Source of the DNA: Bradyrhizobium campsiandrae
Lineage (GTDB): Bacteria > Pseudomonadota > Alphaproteobacteria > Rhizobiales > Xanthobacteraceae
Assembly: GCF_014529705.1 (NCBI RefSeq)
Contig: NZ_JAANIH010000042.1
Location: 1 to 64,000 of the forward strand
Direction: 5' to 3'
DNA: 64,000 nucleotides
In this document: positions 1-8,382 of the stretch, piece after piece
Layout of the letters: each line of letters opens with the position of its first letter
Numbering within the stretch: the first letter of the stretch is position 1
Program-made: the position numbers and the translations under genes
The notes under the pieces: generated by a model
What the model saw: the letters and a program-made list of their open reading frames with translations, nothing else
The model's database searches: none
Told to the model about the DNA's origin: nothing

Positions 1-1
1 T

Positions 2-196
2 ACCGGCCTGCTCGGCTCGACGTTCGGTCTGATGATCAGCGCCTTCATGCTCTTTTCGTTGCCGCTAAACGTCATCGCATTAATGCATCTACAGGGATGG
101 TCCTGGTTTGGTGCCCTTGTCGGGGCAGGTGGAGAGATAGGGCGCAAGGGCGTTGGCTGCGGCTCGGGAGCTGGGTCCTGCGGGACCTTAGGATAG
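2..196 (+). CDS. C-terminal end of a putative membrane protein (truncated by window edge)
   Basis: An open frame runs in from the left edge and stops with TAG at 194-196, giving about 64 residues. The first 45 or so are hydrophobic (LLGSTFGLMISAFMLFSLP, then a second apolar stretch around SWFGALVGAG), as in the last two membrane segments of an integral membrane protein. The tail is glycine-rich and low in complexity. The family was not recognised and no start is visible. The roughly 290 bases between this stop and the next gene contain no convincing gene. This could be a chance open frame. Confidence 0.3.
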   Translation, partial: TGLLGSTFGLMISAFMLFSLPLNVIALMHLQGWSWFGALVGAGGEIGRKGVGCGSGAGSCGTLG

Positions 197-488
197 AGTG
201 GCTTGAATGGTTCCGCCGGGGGAGGTGCGGGCGTCGGTGTCCGGGGCTTTGTGGGAGGTGCGACCTTCGGCGGGGGCGGCTCGTCGCAGACATGCTGTTG
301 ATCACCCTCAAAGGGCACCCATTGGCCGTGCGGCATCTGCCGCAGGTTTATCCTGCGCCCGCAAAACTTGCATGGTCTGCTGTAGCTGGACATCGCCCCC
401 CTTGCTCAACCGGAAGTACCACCGATGGTAGCAACGCTTCAAGCTGTTGTGATAATGTGCGGTCCTGGCTGCAGGGAGGCATTTTTAG

Positions 489-2186
489 GTGTCGCGCCAA
501 TATGCGAGTTGGTCGATCGCACAACTCGAAGAAGAATTTGAACGCGCCCAGGACGGCGGCGATCGAGCGGCGGTTGAGAAGGTCGTTAGCGAACTCCGTT
601 TCCGCACCACCTCCAAGGCCCGTTCGCTGCTTCAGGCGGCGGAAAGAGTCCTGGGCGTTGCCCAAAAGCCGCGCAGTGAGCCGCGAGGCGCGGCGAAACC
701 ACCGCCGAACGGGAAGACAGGCCCAGCGCCAAAGCCGTCTCCCGCAGCGAAGGGCCAGCCGTCGCGTAAACCGACAGCGGAGCAGCAGCAGGCGATTGAT
801 CAGTTTCAGCGCGGCGGCTCTGTGAAGATCAATGCTTATGCCGGCACCGGCAAGACCTCGACGCTAGAATTCCTGGCGCACAGCACATCCAAGCGCGGTC
901 AATACATTGCGTTTAACCGCGACATTGTCCGCGATGCCAAAGAGAAGTTTCCTAATACCGTGAACTGCTCGACCAGCCACGGTCTCGCCTTCAGGGCAGC
1001 GCCGTCGGCCTATCGAAACAACTCCGATAAGATGACGGGGAAGGTCAACGCCAATCAGCTTGCGGAGATGCTGAACCTAAAACGGTGGAGCGTCGACGGC
1101 AGGCACGTCCTGCAACCGCGGTCGCAGGGATATCTCATCCTTGATACATTGCGCCGCTATATGCAGAGCGCCGATGCCGAACTGGCGGCGCATCACGTTC
1201 CCCGACACGGTTCACTGCTTGCCGCCCCCGAGGCCACTATGCGAGCGGTGACGGAGTTCGCGCTCCACGGCGCAAAGCACGTGTGGGGCCGGATGAGGGG
1301 CGAGACCGATCCTATGCCGCTCGGTCATGACGGCTACCTAAAACTGTGGGCTCTCAGCAATCCTGCGATTGCTGCCGACTTTATTCTTCTCGATGAGGCG
1401 CAGGATACGAATCCGGTTGTGCTGGACGTGCTGCGGAAGCAGCCGGCTCAGATGATCTATGTGGGCGACAAGTACCAGCAAATCTACGAATGGCGCGGCG
1501 CGGTGAACGCGATGGAAAAAATCGAGACCCAGGAGGAGACCTACCTCACCACCTCGTTCCGCTTTGGCCCTGCCATCGCGGAATGGGCCTCGAAGCTCTT
1601 GCTCCTTCTCGGCGAAAAGCGGCCGCTCAAAGGCAATATAACGGTCAAGAGCCGGGTGGGAAGCGTTGAGCCACGGACCATCCTGGCGCGCACCAACGCG
1701 ACCACCATTGCGGCAATCATCGAGTGCCTGGATGAAGGCAAGAAGCCTCATCTTGTCGGTGGCACAGATGAATTGATTGACATGCTGCGCGGCGTGCAGG
1801 ACCTGAAGGAAGGCAAACAGAGCACGGTTCCGGACTTCTTCGGCTTCGACAAATGGGAGCAGGTTGTTGAATTCGCCAAGAGCGGCGAGGGCGATCACCT
1901 GATGTCGTTCGTGAACCTGGTCGAGACGCGCGGCGAGCGTCAGTTGATGTGGGCGCTCAACCGCACTGTCGACGAAGAGCGAAGCGACCTGACCATCTCG
2001 ACCGCCCACAAAGCGAAGGGCCGCGAGTGGAGCACAGTCCGCCTCATGGATGATTTCCTGCGCGGCCAGCCGGGAAAGCCCACTGATGGCCCTGATCCCG
2101 CCGAGGTACGTCTCTTCTACGTGGCGCTGACCCGCGCAAAAGAAGCCGTCGAGGTCCCGCCGGCGGTTCTGTCGCTAATCCGATAA
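489..2186 (+). CDS. UvrD/Rep-type superfamily 1 DNA helicase
   Basis: A 565-aa ATP-dependent helicase-like protein. Residues 1-95 are a charged, Pro/Ala-rich leader rather than a helicase domain. The Q-motif/Walker A region begins near residue 95, with P-loop AYAGTGKTS at about 116-124. Motif II is LLDEAQDTNP, motif III is GDKYQQIYEWRGA, and the C-terminal motifs include TISTAHKAKGREW and LFYVALTRAKEAV. These are the UvrD/PcrA signatures, but the protein is shorter than full UvrD (about 720 aa), with reduced 1B/2B insertions. The GTG start is supported by GGGAGG about 9 bases upstream. It lies tail to tail with a second helicase. A DNA repair or defence-island role is possible; no partner protein is visible. 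Confidence 0.9.
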   Translation: MSRQYASWSIAQLEEEFERAQDGGDRAAVEKVVSELRFRTTSKARSLLQAAERVLGVAQKPRSEPRGAAKPPPNGKTGPAPKPSPAAKGQPSRKPTAEQQQAIDQFQRGGSVKINAYAGTGKTSTLEFLAHSTSKRGQYIAFNRDIVRDAKEKFPNTVNCSTSHGLAFRAAPSAYRNNSDKMTGKVNANQLAEMLNLKRWSVDGRHVLQPRSQGYLILDTLRRYMQSADAELAAHHVPRHGSLLAAPEATMRAVTEFALHGAKHVWGRMRGETDPMPLGHDGYLKLWALSNPAIAADFILLDEAQDTNPVVLDVLRKQPAQMIYVGDKYQQIYEWRGAVNAMEKIETQEETYLTTSFRFGPAIAEWASKLLLLLGEKRPLKGNITVKSRVGSVEPRTILARTNATTIAAIIECLDEGKKPHLVGGTDELIDMLRGVQDLKEGKQSTVPDFFGFDKWEQVVEFAKSGEGDHLMSFVNLVETRGERQLMWALNRTVDEERSDLTISTAHKAKGREWSTVRLMDDFLRGQPGKPTDGPDPAEVRLFYVALTRAKEAVEVPPAVLSLIR

Positions 2187-2211
2187 GTGCACCCATGAAG
2201 GCCATTTCTGC

Positions 2212-5142
2212 TCACGCGCTTGCCCAGACTTCAAGTTGTTGGTGTCCGCCCCGTACGAGATAATAGCTCGATGCGGCTAACACCTCTGCAAGTCGCGGCT
2301 CCAAATTGCCTCTGCTGATGCCTGGCTGGACCACCACCATCCCAAATTTGACGGGCCGCCGCGTTGCAAGCTCAAGCATCCGCGCTTCATCACCGCGCAC
2401 AAGTCTGCCGACACCTTTCCCTCGGCGCATGCGGTCCAGAGATCGGTCGACCAGGCGAGGGAGATCGCACCAGATCATGGACTTAACTGCCTGTGCGCAG
2501 ACTTCATAGACATCATCAACACGGTTGCCGGGTTGGGCGCCGCCCGCACCCTTGCAATGATACAGTGTAACATCGACACCATCGTCAGCGGCAGGGCGCA
2601 GCACTATGAAATCTGCAGCTTCGCCGCTACCGTGGTCCCAGTAGACGACGGCGTTCTCAACGAGATCTAGTTGCCGTGCGAGAAACAGCTGGATGGAGTT
2701 GTTGAGAACGCGTCCTCGGTTATCGGCGTACTCTACCCTGATGTCTACGCCACCGCCTTGCCAATCGATCGCCCTGATCTGTTGAACGTCAAACGGGTTG
2801 TAAGGCTCGGCGGGAGCAGGAAAGTGTTCGTCGCCGCACACCCTGGACCAATCGTCCAGCATCAGGTTCAGGGGGTTGTCGTTGAGGTAATCGACGATGT
2901 CCTCCGCGCGACGACCGAAAGCGAGCTCCACTTTGACTTGGTCCTCCGACAGATATGAGAATTGCGGGCTCTCGGCGATCTTGAATTGAATTCGTGTCTC
3001 CAGCCCTAGACCTTCCAGCAGGAGCCGAGCGCCTCTGGCATCCGACTGTTCAACTTCGAGGCTGAATTGCGTGAGGGAGTCTTCCGCCGGCCGCCCATCG
3101 ATCTCGAACTTGGCGATGGGGGGATCGATGTAGATGTCTTTGTCCCATTCGGCCCACAAGACATGGGCAGGTATGGCACCGATAATCTCGCCCATCTGAA
3201 GCAAATCAAGATTGCTGCCGGTTACCGCAGCCCTCTCGTCCAGTATTTTTCGGGCCAGATTTTTGCACCAGCCCAGCAGCTCTGGCAGACTAAAGGACGT
3301 GTTGCTCCAGATTTTGGACGCGCTGCTCAGACCAATCGTTACCTCATTCCCGTTCTCAATGGCGCTTCCGAAACAATGTCCTCGGTGAAAAAGGCGCGCG
3401 TCTTCCGCTCTGATGGCCTCGTCCACATGGGACCCGGTCAACATGCGGTAGGACTCAGTCAGGCTCGACTGCTGACGATTTCGCATGCCGACATTGTAAA
3501 ACCGTGCCTGCTCCAACTCTTTGAGCGCACGGTTGAGCTCGGACAAGCCGAGTATCTTGGGATCATATCCAACGAGGTCGCGCACAACCCGACGATAAAG
3601 GCCGTCGCCGCGGGAAGAAGCGCAGATGAAAAGAAGCGATGAGGCCGGGTCGAAGTAAAAAATGAAAAGGTCGTATTCCACATCAATGAGCGCATCGTCC
3701 GTCGACCATGGTACAGGCGAGCGCATCCTTGTGAGATAAACGCCTGAATTTGTATCCTCGCTCACGCGCCCGAAAATTTGTTCCCGATCGATACCGAAAT
3801 CCGGCACGGCGTTGATGTCGAACGCTTCGCGCAGCCTATAAATTTTCACGTGCGCATAGGGCGAAAGCGAATACAGCGACATATCGGAAAGGTCGGGTAT
3901 CGTGCCGACGTCGTGTCCGAAGGTCTCGATAAACTCCCGTGCCTCGACTTCGCGCTGTACCCGCGCGGCGCTGAGGTTTGGGATGATGTCGGACCAGACC
4001 GCGCCAGCCGAGTACAGCTTCTCCGCTTCGACCTTTACGCCTGAAGCTGTTGCCAGAAATGTAGCGTCGCCCAGCCGCTCGCCGGCTGTTCTCGCGAAGC
4101 GTCCAATAAATTGAAGAGTAACCGCCAGAGATCGATGTGGCGAGTGCACAGCCGCGATCTTTAGGCGTGGCATGTCAAAGCCTTCGCCAAGCATGTTGAC
4201 GCAGATGATGCCGTCCAATTCGTTGGCAGCAAGGCTTGCAAGGACCCGCTTGACGTAGCCGAGCGAGTGAGTGCCCTGGATTAGCTTGAGCCGCAGCCCC
4301 GTATGCGTTTCGTAGAGTTGGACCAGCTCGGTTGCTCGTTTCTTACTATCTGTTCGGACCATCAGCAGGTGATCAAGGCTTGCGGCGCGATCGGCCGCCA
4401 ATTTTCGCTCTGCCGCTTGGGCAACAGCGATGTCCTCCATCTGCTGGCGGTTCTCACCCGGAGGGATTTGATCGACGAGTTGAAACTGGATGTGGCCAAA
4501 CACGCCATCCTGGTAGGCGCGCTTAAGATCGTAAGTGTAAGCGAAGCGGCCCAGAATCTCGCGGTCGTCACGGCGGAACGGGGTGGCCGTAAAGAGCACC
4601 CGTCGGGCGTCCTTGAACATGTCGAGTGTAGCAGTCCACGAGGCTGCCGGACTGTGATGGGCCTCATCAACCAGGATCAGGTTGAACAGATCAGCGGGCG
4701 GGACGGGGATCTGTTCCAATTGCGGACTCACGCTTGGCACGGTGGCGACGACGACATCAAAATCCCGAAGACCTTCCCATTGCAGGGGATCGGTGATTCT
4801 GCCGCTCGTCGCCATGACGTTTGGGTCTGGCAGATCGGCGGGAAGCGCGCCGAGGCGCTTCAAAACGCCGAGTTTCTTGAAGTCATCGGCGATCTGCTCA
4901 CGCACGAGCCGACTTGGCGTCAAGACCAAGACACGGTTGGCTTGCAGCAGAAACGCGCTTGCCTGGAGGACCGCCGTTTTGCCGGTCCCGGTCGGCATCG
5001 TAATAATCGCTGCGTCGTTACGCCCGCTGAAATGGGAGCCGACGGCGAATAATGCGCCGCGCTGGGCTTCCCGAAAACCGGGCGTTTCAGCGTCTGCAAG
5101 CGGAAAAGTAAGCTTCAAATAATGGTCTGAAAAGTAAGACAA
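2212..5142 (-). CDS. Large superfamily 2 DEAD/DEAH helicase with possible C-terminal nuclease-like region
   Basis: A 976-aa SF2 helicase of the restriction-helicase type. The N-terminal RecA lobe has Walker A TMPTGTGKT (about 48-56), DEAH box LVDEAHH (about 157-163) and motif III LFTATPFRRD. The second lobe contains GEGFDMP and motif VI QFIGRFAR. The remaining roughly 600 residues match no named domain I recognise. Near residues 845-861 the pattern ADFIVL followed by VTLYHCK resembles the D-x(n)-(E/H)-x-K core of a PD-(D/E)xK nuclease, suggesting a helicase-nuclease; that part is inference. It is on the same strand as the ImmA/XRE pair but 378 bases away, so probably has its own promoter. Similar stand-alone helicases are frequent in defence islands. 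Confidence 0.85.
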   Translation of the reverse strand: MSYFSDHYLKLTFPLADAETPGFREAQRGALFAVGSHFSGRNDAAIITMPTGTGKTAVLQASAFLLQANRVLVLTPSRLVREQIADDFKKLGVLKRLGALPADLPDPNVMATSGRITDPLQWEGLRDFDVVVATVPSVSPQLEQIPVPPADLFNLILVDEAHHSPAASWTATLDMFKDARRVLFTATPFRRDDREILGRFAYTYDLKRAYQDGVFGHIQFQLVDQIPPGENRQQMEDIAVAQAAERKLAADRAASLDHLLMVRTDSKKRATELVQLYETHTGLRLKLIQGTHSLGYVKRVLASLAANELDGIICVNMLGEGFDMPRLKIAAVHSPHRSLAVTLQFIGRFARTAGERLGDATFLATASGVKVEAEKLYSAGAVWSDIIPNLSAARVQREVEAREFIETFGHDVGTIPDLSDMSLYSLSPYAHVKIYRLREAFDINAVPDFGIDREQIFGRVSEDTNSGVYLTRMRSPVPWSTDDALIDVEYDLFIFYFDPASSLLFICASSRGDGLYRRVVRDLVGYDPKILGLSELNRALKELEQARFYNVGMRNRQQSSLTESYRMLTGSHVDEAIRAEDARLFHRGHCFGSAIENGNEVTIGLSSASKIWSNTSFSLPELLGWCKNLARKILDERAAVTGSNLDLLQMGEIIGAIPAHVLWAEWDKDIYIDPPIAKFEIDGRPAEDSLTQFSLEVEQSDARGARLLLEGLGLETRIQFKIAESPQFSYLSEDQVKVELAFGRRAEDIVDYLNDNPLNLMLDDWSRVCGDEHFPAPAEPYNPFDVQQIRAIDWQGGGVDIRVEYADNRGRVLNNSIQLFLARQLDLVENAVVYWDHGSGEAADFIVLRPAADDGVDVTLYHCKGAGGAQPGNRVDDVYEVCAQAVKSMIWCDLPRLVDRSLDRMRRGKGVGRLVRGDEARMLELATRRPVKFGMVVVQPGISRGNLEPRLAEVLAASSYYLVRGGHQQLEVWASA

Positions 5143-5520
5143 GCGCGAATCTCCTTGCCAAGGGATTCTGCGGTATGCCTAGTCTTTACTCAACCATTAG
5201 ATGTTAACTAATAGGGGACTCAACGGCGAGTCCATCCGACCCGGTGGTCAAACGGAAAGCCGTAACCTGCCAGGCAACGGCTTTACGGCGATTCCTAAGC
5301 CACCCTCAAATGTCGTCGGCTTCCAGGTCATCCATTCGATACTCCCCGGCTTCAACTCTCTTGTCGCGCGCATCTCGGGTTTTGATCCCATCGTTCAGGA
5401 TGTGCAGAAACTCAAGGGCGCCGTTTAAACTTACCGGGCGATCGTACGCCGTTTCGGATTCGAAATAGTGAGCGTCCAATGAGTGCTTACTGAGCCGCGT
5501 CGTAACTTTTTTTGCGATAG
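5143..5520. other. Intergenic region upstream of the SF2 helicase
   Basis: 378 bases between the helicase start and the end of the ImmA/IrrE gene. Short open frames exist on the plus strand (for example 5201-5428), but they have no convincing ribosome site or family resemblance. I see no RNA gene or repeat. It presumably holds the helicase promoter and the terminator of the XRE-ImmA operon. Confidence 0.4.
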
Positions 5521-6465
5521 TTACGGACGGCGAATTCCGACCAAACTGGGCACAGCAATTTGGGGAGCAATCGGGCGTTCATCCCGAACGAGAATGAAAG
5601 TCTGGTGAGGTGTTTTAAAAGCTTGGCCGACGCACTCTCGCCGATCCCCGTTGCGATCGACTAAAGTAACAGTGCTAGGAGGAACCATGCGTTGCTTCGC
5701 CCCACGGGGGACGAGACGTCCCAAGGCGTGGCCGGAAAAGATGGTATTACCAAATGCTTCACCGTCATACATTCGGTGAAACGTCGTAGACACAACGATG
5801 CGTCGAATCTCAACCCGAAAGCTGTTGACCGGATCAGGAAATATCCCGGGCTCGAGAACAACAAGGCAGCAGGCACTAGGGTTCGTTTTGATATATCGTC
5901 GGAATGTAGCGTAGTTCGAGCCGCCGAATTGCTTCGCCAGCGCCATTGCTGCCTTGAAGCCGAACTCGCTATCATGCGCGTGCTGCGCGAATACGTCGCC
6001 CTGAAAAAGGGCCTCTGATGCGAATACGTTGGCTTCTCGCTCAAAAAGATCATGAATATCGGGGTCGAGAGTCTTTTCGCAGTCGTGGATGAGCGAATAG
6101 ACCTTGCTCTGATGGGGCATGGTCCCGTGCCCCGCCTCGTGCAGCTTCACAAACGGAATGCGGGGTAGAGGGATGTCTTTGTCGATCACGACCAAGCGGT
6201 CGTTCGCCTCGAACAGCCCCAGCACCTTGCTCAGCGCCGACTTGATTGTAGCGACGCTTGCTTTGGCGGACACGATAAACCGCTTCAGAAAGGACTCGTT
6301 GAGAATTTGATCGTCCACCACGGTGAGCTTGGCGGCTTCCATGATGGTCTTTACCGGGGTCGGAAAGATGCCGTAGGCGCCGGCATCTCGAAGCAGCCGA
6401 TCGGCATGCCGCTGAACGTCGGCGAGCTGTTGTGGCGTGAGGAGCGAGTCGTCGGGACGGGTCAC
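5521..6465 (-). CDS. ImmA/IrrE-family zinc metallopeptidase
   Basis: A 314-aa protein with the ImmA/IrrE peptidase core. The zinc motif is KLHEAGH (H109, E110, H113), with a downstream glutamate-containing helix FEREANVFASE (about 141-151) supplying the third ligand. Members of this family cleave or sequester partner XRE repressors in response to DNA damage or phage signals. The ATG overlaps the stop of the XRE gene by 4 bases, so the two are translationally coupled, the classic ImmR-ImmA arrangement. The roughly 150 residues after the protease core have no recognised domain and may sense the signal. The likely role is release of the divergent ubiquitin-like operon from repression; this is inferred from context. 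Confidence 0.88.
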   Translation of the reverse strand: MTRPDDSLLTPQQLADVQRHADRLLRDAGAYGIFPTPVKTIMEAAKLTVVDDQILNESFLKRFIVSAKASVATIKSALSKVLGLFEANDRLVVIDKDIPLPRIPFVKLHEAGHGTMPHQSKVYSLIHDCEKTLDPDIHDLFEREANVFASEALFQGDVFAQHAHDSEFGFKAAMALAKQFGGSNYATFRRYIKTNPSACCLVVLEPGIFPDPVNSFRVEIRRIVVSTTFHRMYDGEAFGNTIFSGHALGRLVPRGAKQRMVPPSTVTLVDRNGDRRECVGQAFKTPHQTFILVRDERPIAPQIAVPSLVGIRRP

Positions 6466-6818
6466 GCGCGCGTTTGTTTCCGAATGAAGGCCAGATACTC
6501 CATCAGCGCTTTTTCTTCATCCGGCGTTAGATCGCCGACGGCAAACGTGGCCGCCTTTCGCGCATTCTCCGCCGAAAGATAACCGGCTCGATCCATGAGG
6601 TCCTCATAGGAGGTCTTGTAGAGACCGGCCAAGACGTGAAGCACGTTCGGCGAGGGTTTCGCAATTTTATCATTCTCAAGTTGACTAAGATACGCGTTCG
6701 AGACGTCTTTGCCAGTGGCTTCTTCGACCTGGCGCAAGGTCAGACCGGCGATGTCCCGTAGTCGCGCCAAATGTTTTCCAAAAGTCAGCTTCGGCGGCTG
6801 CTCTTTCTTGTCGCTCAT
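6462..6818 (-). CDS. XRE-family helix-turn-helix repressor (ImmR-like)
   Basis: A 118-aa regulator. Residues 12-68 form a Cro/CI-type helix-turn-helix (FGKHLARLRDIAGLTLRQVE, then SNAYLSQLENDKIAKPS). The C-terminal third (LTPDEEKALMEYLAFIRKQ) is a short helical tail, probably for dimerisation or recognition by the protease. It is co-transcribed with the downstream ImmA/IrrE gene and diverges from the UBL gene across 145 bases. That gap contains a perfect GCTTGACA inverted repeat over both -35 boxes, a likely binding site for this protein. Confidence 0.9.
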   Translation of the reverse strand: MSDKKEQPPKLTFGKHLARLRDIAGLTLRQVEEATGKDVSNAYLSQLENDKIAKPSPNVLHVLAGLYKTSYEDLMDRAGYLSAENARKAATFAVGDLTPDEEKALMEYLAFIRKQTRA

Positions 6819-6873
6819 GACGTTTCCGTATGTGGCTGATTCAATAAAAGAATTACGCCATTTTGCTTGCTAT

Positions 6874-6926
6874 GTCAAGCGTTGCCAACCGTTTGCTTGA
6901 CAAATTTAGCAGCTCTGCATATATTT
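6874..6926 (+). promoter_or_regulatory. Promoter of the UBL operon with overlapping inverted-repeat operator
   Basis: TTGACA at 6898-6903, a 17-base spacer and TATATT at 6921-6926 form a near-consensus sigma-70 promoter for the UBL operon. TGTCAAGC (6874-6881) and GCTTGACA (6896-6903) are exact inverted repeats separated by 14 bases. The left copy read on the minus strand gives a second TTGACA, placed as the -35 of the XRE gene. A dimeric repressor bound here would cover both -35 boxes. Binding by the XRE protein is inferred. Confidence 0.7.
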
Positions 6927-6963
6927 AGCTTATCGCCGTAAGGTTCACCCTTTGGAGGACTTA

Positions 6964-7365
6964 ATGCATAGCAATGGAGAAAATCCCGATCTGGAAAAGG
7001 CTGAGGTCGATCTCGATAAGGCCTTGAAGGATCTCGAAAAGGCCGAACACGAGATCGAGGACGCCAAGCACGAAATCGAGGAGGCCAAGAAGGAGCCCTT
7101 GGTCGAGTTCGAGGACGTCAACTCGTTAGAGACCGTGACGTTTCACACGTCCTGGGAGACGACTTTGGCGGCCGCTTGGGACAAGGCGGCGCACAAGCTG
7201 AAGGAGCCGCGCAAGCCCGACGACCGTCTGCAGAGTGCTTCTGGTCATGATCTGATGCCTTATCTCTCGCTCACCTTGCGTGAGCTGATCGACAAGAAGA
7301 TCGTCAAGGCTCTCAGCTTCCAGATCGTCGGCCCGACGGGCGGTGCTTATGACCATTTTTGGTAA
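6964..7365 (+). CDS. bilA: Ubiquitin-like modifier (BilA-like) with N-terminal heptad-repeat segment
   Basis: A 133-aa protein starting at the ATG with GGAGGA 5 bases upstream. Residues about 8-45 are a striking charged repeat with 7-residue period (DLEKAEV, DLDKALK, DLEKAEH, EIEDAKH, EIEEAKK), predicted coiled coil. Residues about 50-129 look like a beta-grasp ubiquitin-like domain: strand VTFHTSW, helix TTLAAAWDKAAHKL, and late strands ending SFQIVGPTGG. The diglycine is followed by AYDHFW, so the conjugation-ready tail would need trimming, a natural job for the JAMM peptidase two genes on. The stop overlaps the next gene. The fold assignment rests on pattern and operon context. It is the first gene of the UBL-E2-JAMM-E1 operon. 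Confidence 0.75.
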   Translation: MHSNGENPDLEKAEVDLDKALKDLEKAEHEIEDAKHEIEEAKKEPLVEFEDVNSLETVTFHTSWETTLAAAWDKAAHKLKEPRKPDDRLQSASGHDLMPYLSLTLRELIDKKIVKALSFQIVGPTGGAYDHFW

Positions 7366-7855
7366 GCCGCCGGTTCAGGATATCGCGACCGGCCGGCAGG
7401 TCTTTGCCGAGCACCTCCAGCGCGCGCTCAAGGGGCGTTCGCTGGAGGAGGTCGGTTGGGCTCAGCCCGACGACCTTACGCTGTTGGTGCCGATGTTCGC
7501 CACGACGGCCGACCATCGCGTTGATGCCTATCTCCTGCGGCTCTCCTTCGATCATTACCCGACGTGGCCGCCGGGGACGCAGTTCGTGAATCCCCTCACG
7601 CTTCAATACAAGGTCAACGAAGACGCAAAATGGGTTCCGAACGCGCCGGGGCACCCCGAAATTGCATTCCATACGAACTACGCTAGCAGTGGCCTGCAAC
7701 TCGTGTGTTGCTCGCTTACGCTCGAATTTTACAAAGTGAATCATTCTGTCGACCCGAAGTTGGTCTGGCAGGGTGATCGCCAGACCTTTATGGCCACCAT
7801 CGCGTCGATCCGGCGCATTTTGGTGCCGCCGCACTATCTGGGTCGCGCCGCATGA
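7349..7855 (+). CDS. bilB: E2-like ubiquitin-conjugating (UBC-fold) protein, BilB-like
   Basis: About 168 aa. The order of elements fits a bacterial UBC fold: N-terminal helix, strand DAYLLRLSFDHYPTWPPGTQF (the E2 Y-P-x-x-P region, about 59-79), then HTN at 108-110 in place of the E2 HPN motif. It continues with GLQLVCCSL, whose C120/C121 are the candidate catalytic cysteines, then W140 and a final helix TFMATIASIRRIL. The start is ATG 7349, or GTG 7343 in the same frame; both overlap the end of the UBL gene. The stop overlaps the ATG of the JAMM gene (ATGA). It would receive the UBL from the E1 as a thioester and pass it to a target. Confidence 0.75.
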   Translation: MTIFGKPPVQDIATGRQVFAEHLQRALKGRSLEEVGWAQPDDLTLLVPMFATTADHRVDAYLLRLSFDHYPTWPPGTQFVNPLTLQYKVNEDAKWVPNAPGHPEIAFHTNYASSGLQLVCCSLTLEFYKVNHSVDPKLVWQGDRQTFMATIASIRRILVPPHYLGRAA

Positions 7856-8382
7856 CCGTGCCAAGCCTGATTGCATCGGCGGATACGATCCGCCTGACCT
7901 CGAATTGGTTGCGTTCCATGAAGGGCGTTGAGTCCTGCTGCTTCTGGTTTGGCCAGAGGCCGGCAGAAGGTGCGGCGGTCGTGGCCGCAGTCGTCGTCCC
8001 GCGCCAGCGAAACAATCAGGGGCACTATTTTGTAGAGCCGAGCGCTATGATCGACGTTGCCAATGTCGCTCGCCCTCGTGGTTGGAAGAACTTGGCGCAA
8101 ATCCATTCGCACCCGGGTGACTGGGTTTCGCACTCCGGCTATGACGACGAGATGGCAAACAGCCGTCGCGCGCTTTCGCTGATCTATCCCAACTATGGCC
8201 ATGTACCCGGTATGTGGAGATACCGCGGCTGGATTGCGCGGCTCTGGCCGGCGGCATTACCCGCCGAGATCGGCGTGACCGCCTTCCTCGATCATCGTTG
8301 GCAAAGGCTCGACCAGCCTTCGGCCAATCTTGCCGTGACCATCGGGTCGGTGCCGCCCCCTAAATTGATTGATCTGCGCTAA
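7852..8382 (+). CDS. bilC: JAMM/MPN+ zinc isopeptidase (Mov34/PAD-1 type), BilC-like
   Basis: A 176-aa protein with an intact JAMM motif: E27 (KGVESCC), H85-S-H87-P, then S95 and D98 (SGYD), the exact H-x-H-x7-S-x2-D spacing of zinc deubiquitinases. In eukaryotes such enzymes remove ubiquitin; in bacterial conjugation operons they mature the modifier precursor and/or deconjugate it. Here the modifier ends GG-AYDHFW, so a maturation cut after GG is the obvious substrate. It is translationally coupled on both sides (ATGA with the E2 gene; its TAA shares one base with the E1 ATG). Confidence 0.88.
   Translation: MTVPSLIASADTIRLTSNWLRSMKGVESCCFWFGQRPAEGAAVVAAVVVPRQRNNQGHYFVEPSAMIDVANVARPRGWKNLAQIHSHPGDWVSHSGYDDEMANSRRALSLIYPNYGHVPGMWRYRGWIARLWPAALPAEIGVTAFLDHRWQRLDQPSANLAVTIGSVPPPKLIDLR

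Noticed and set aside
97..825. Plus-strand open frame of 242 codons at the left end
   Set aside because: It overlaps the helicase start in another frame; composition is Arg/Ser/Cys-rich without a motif.
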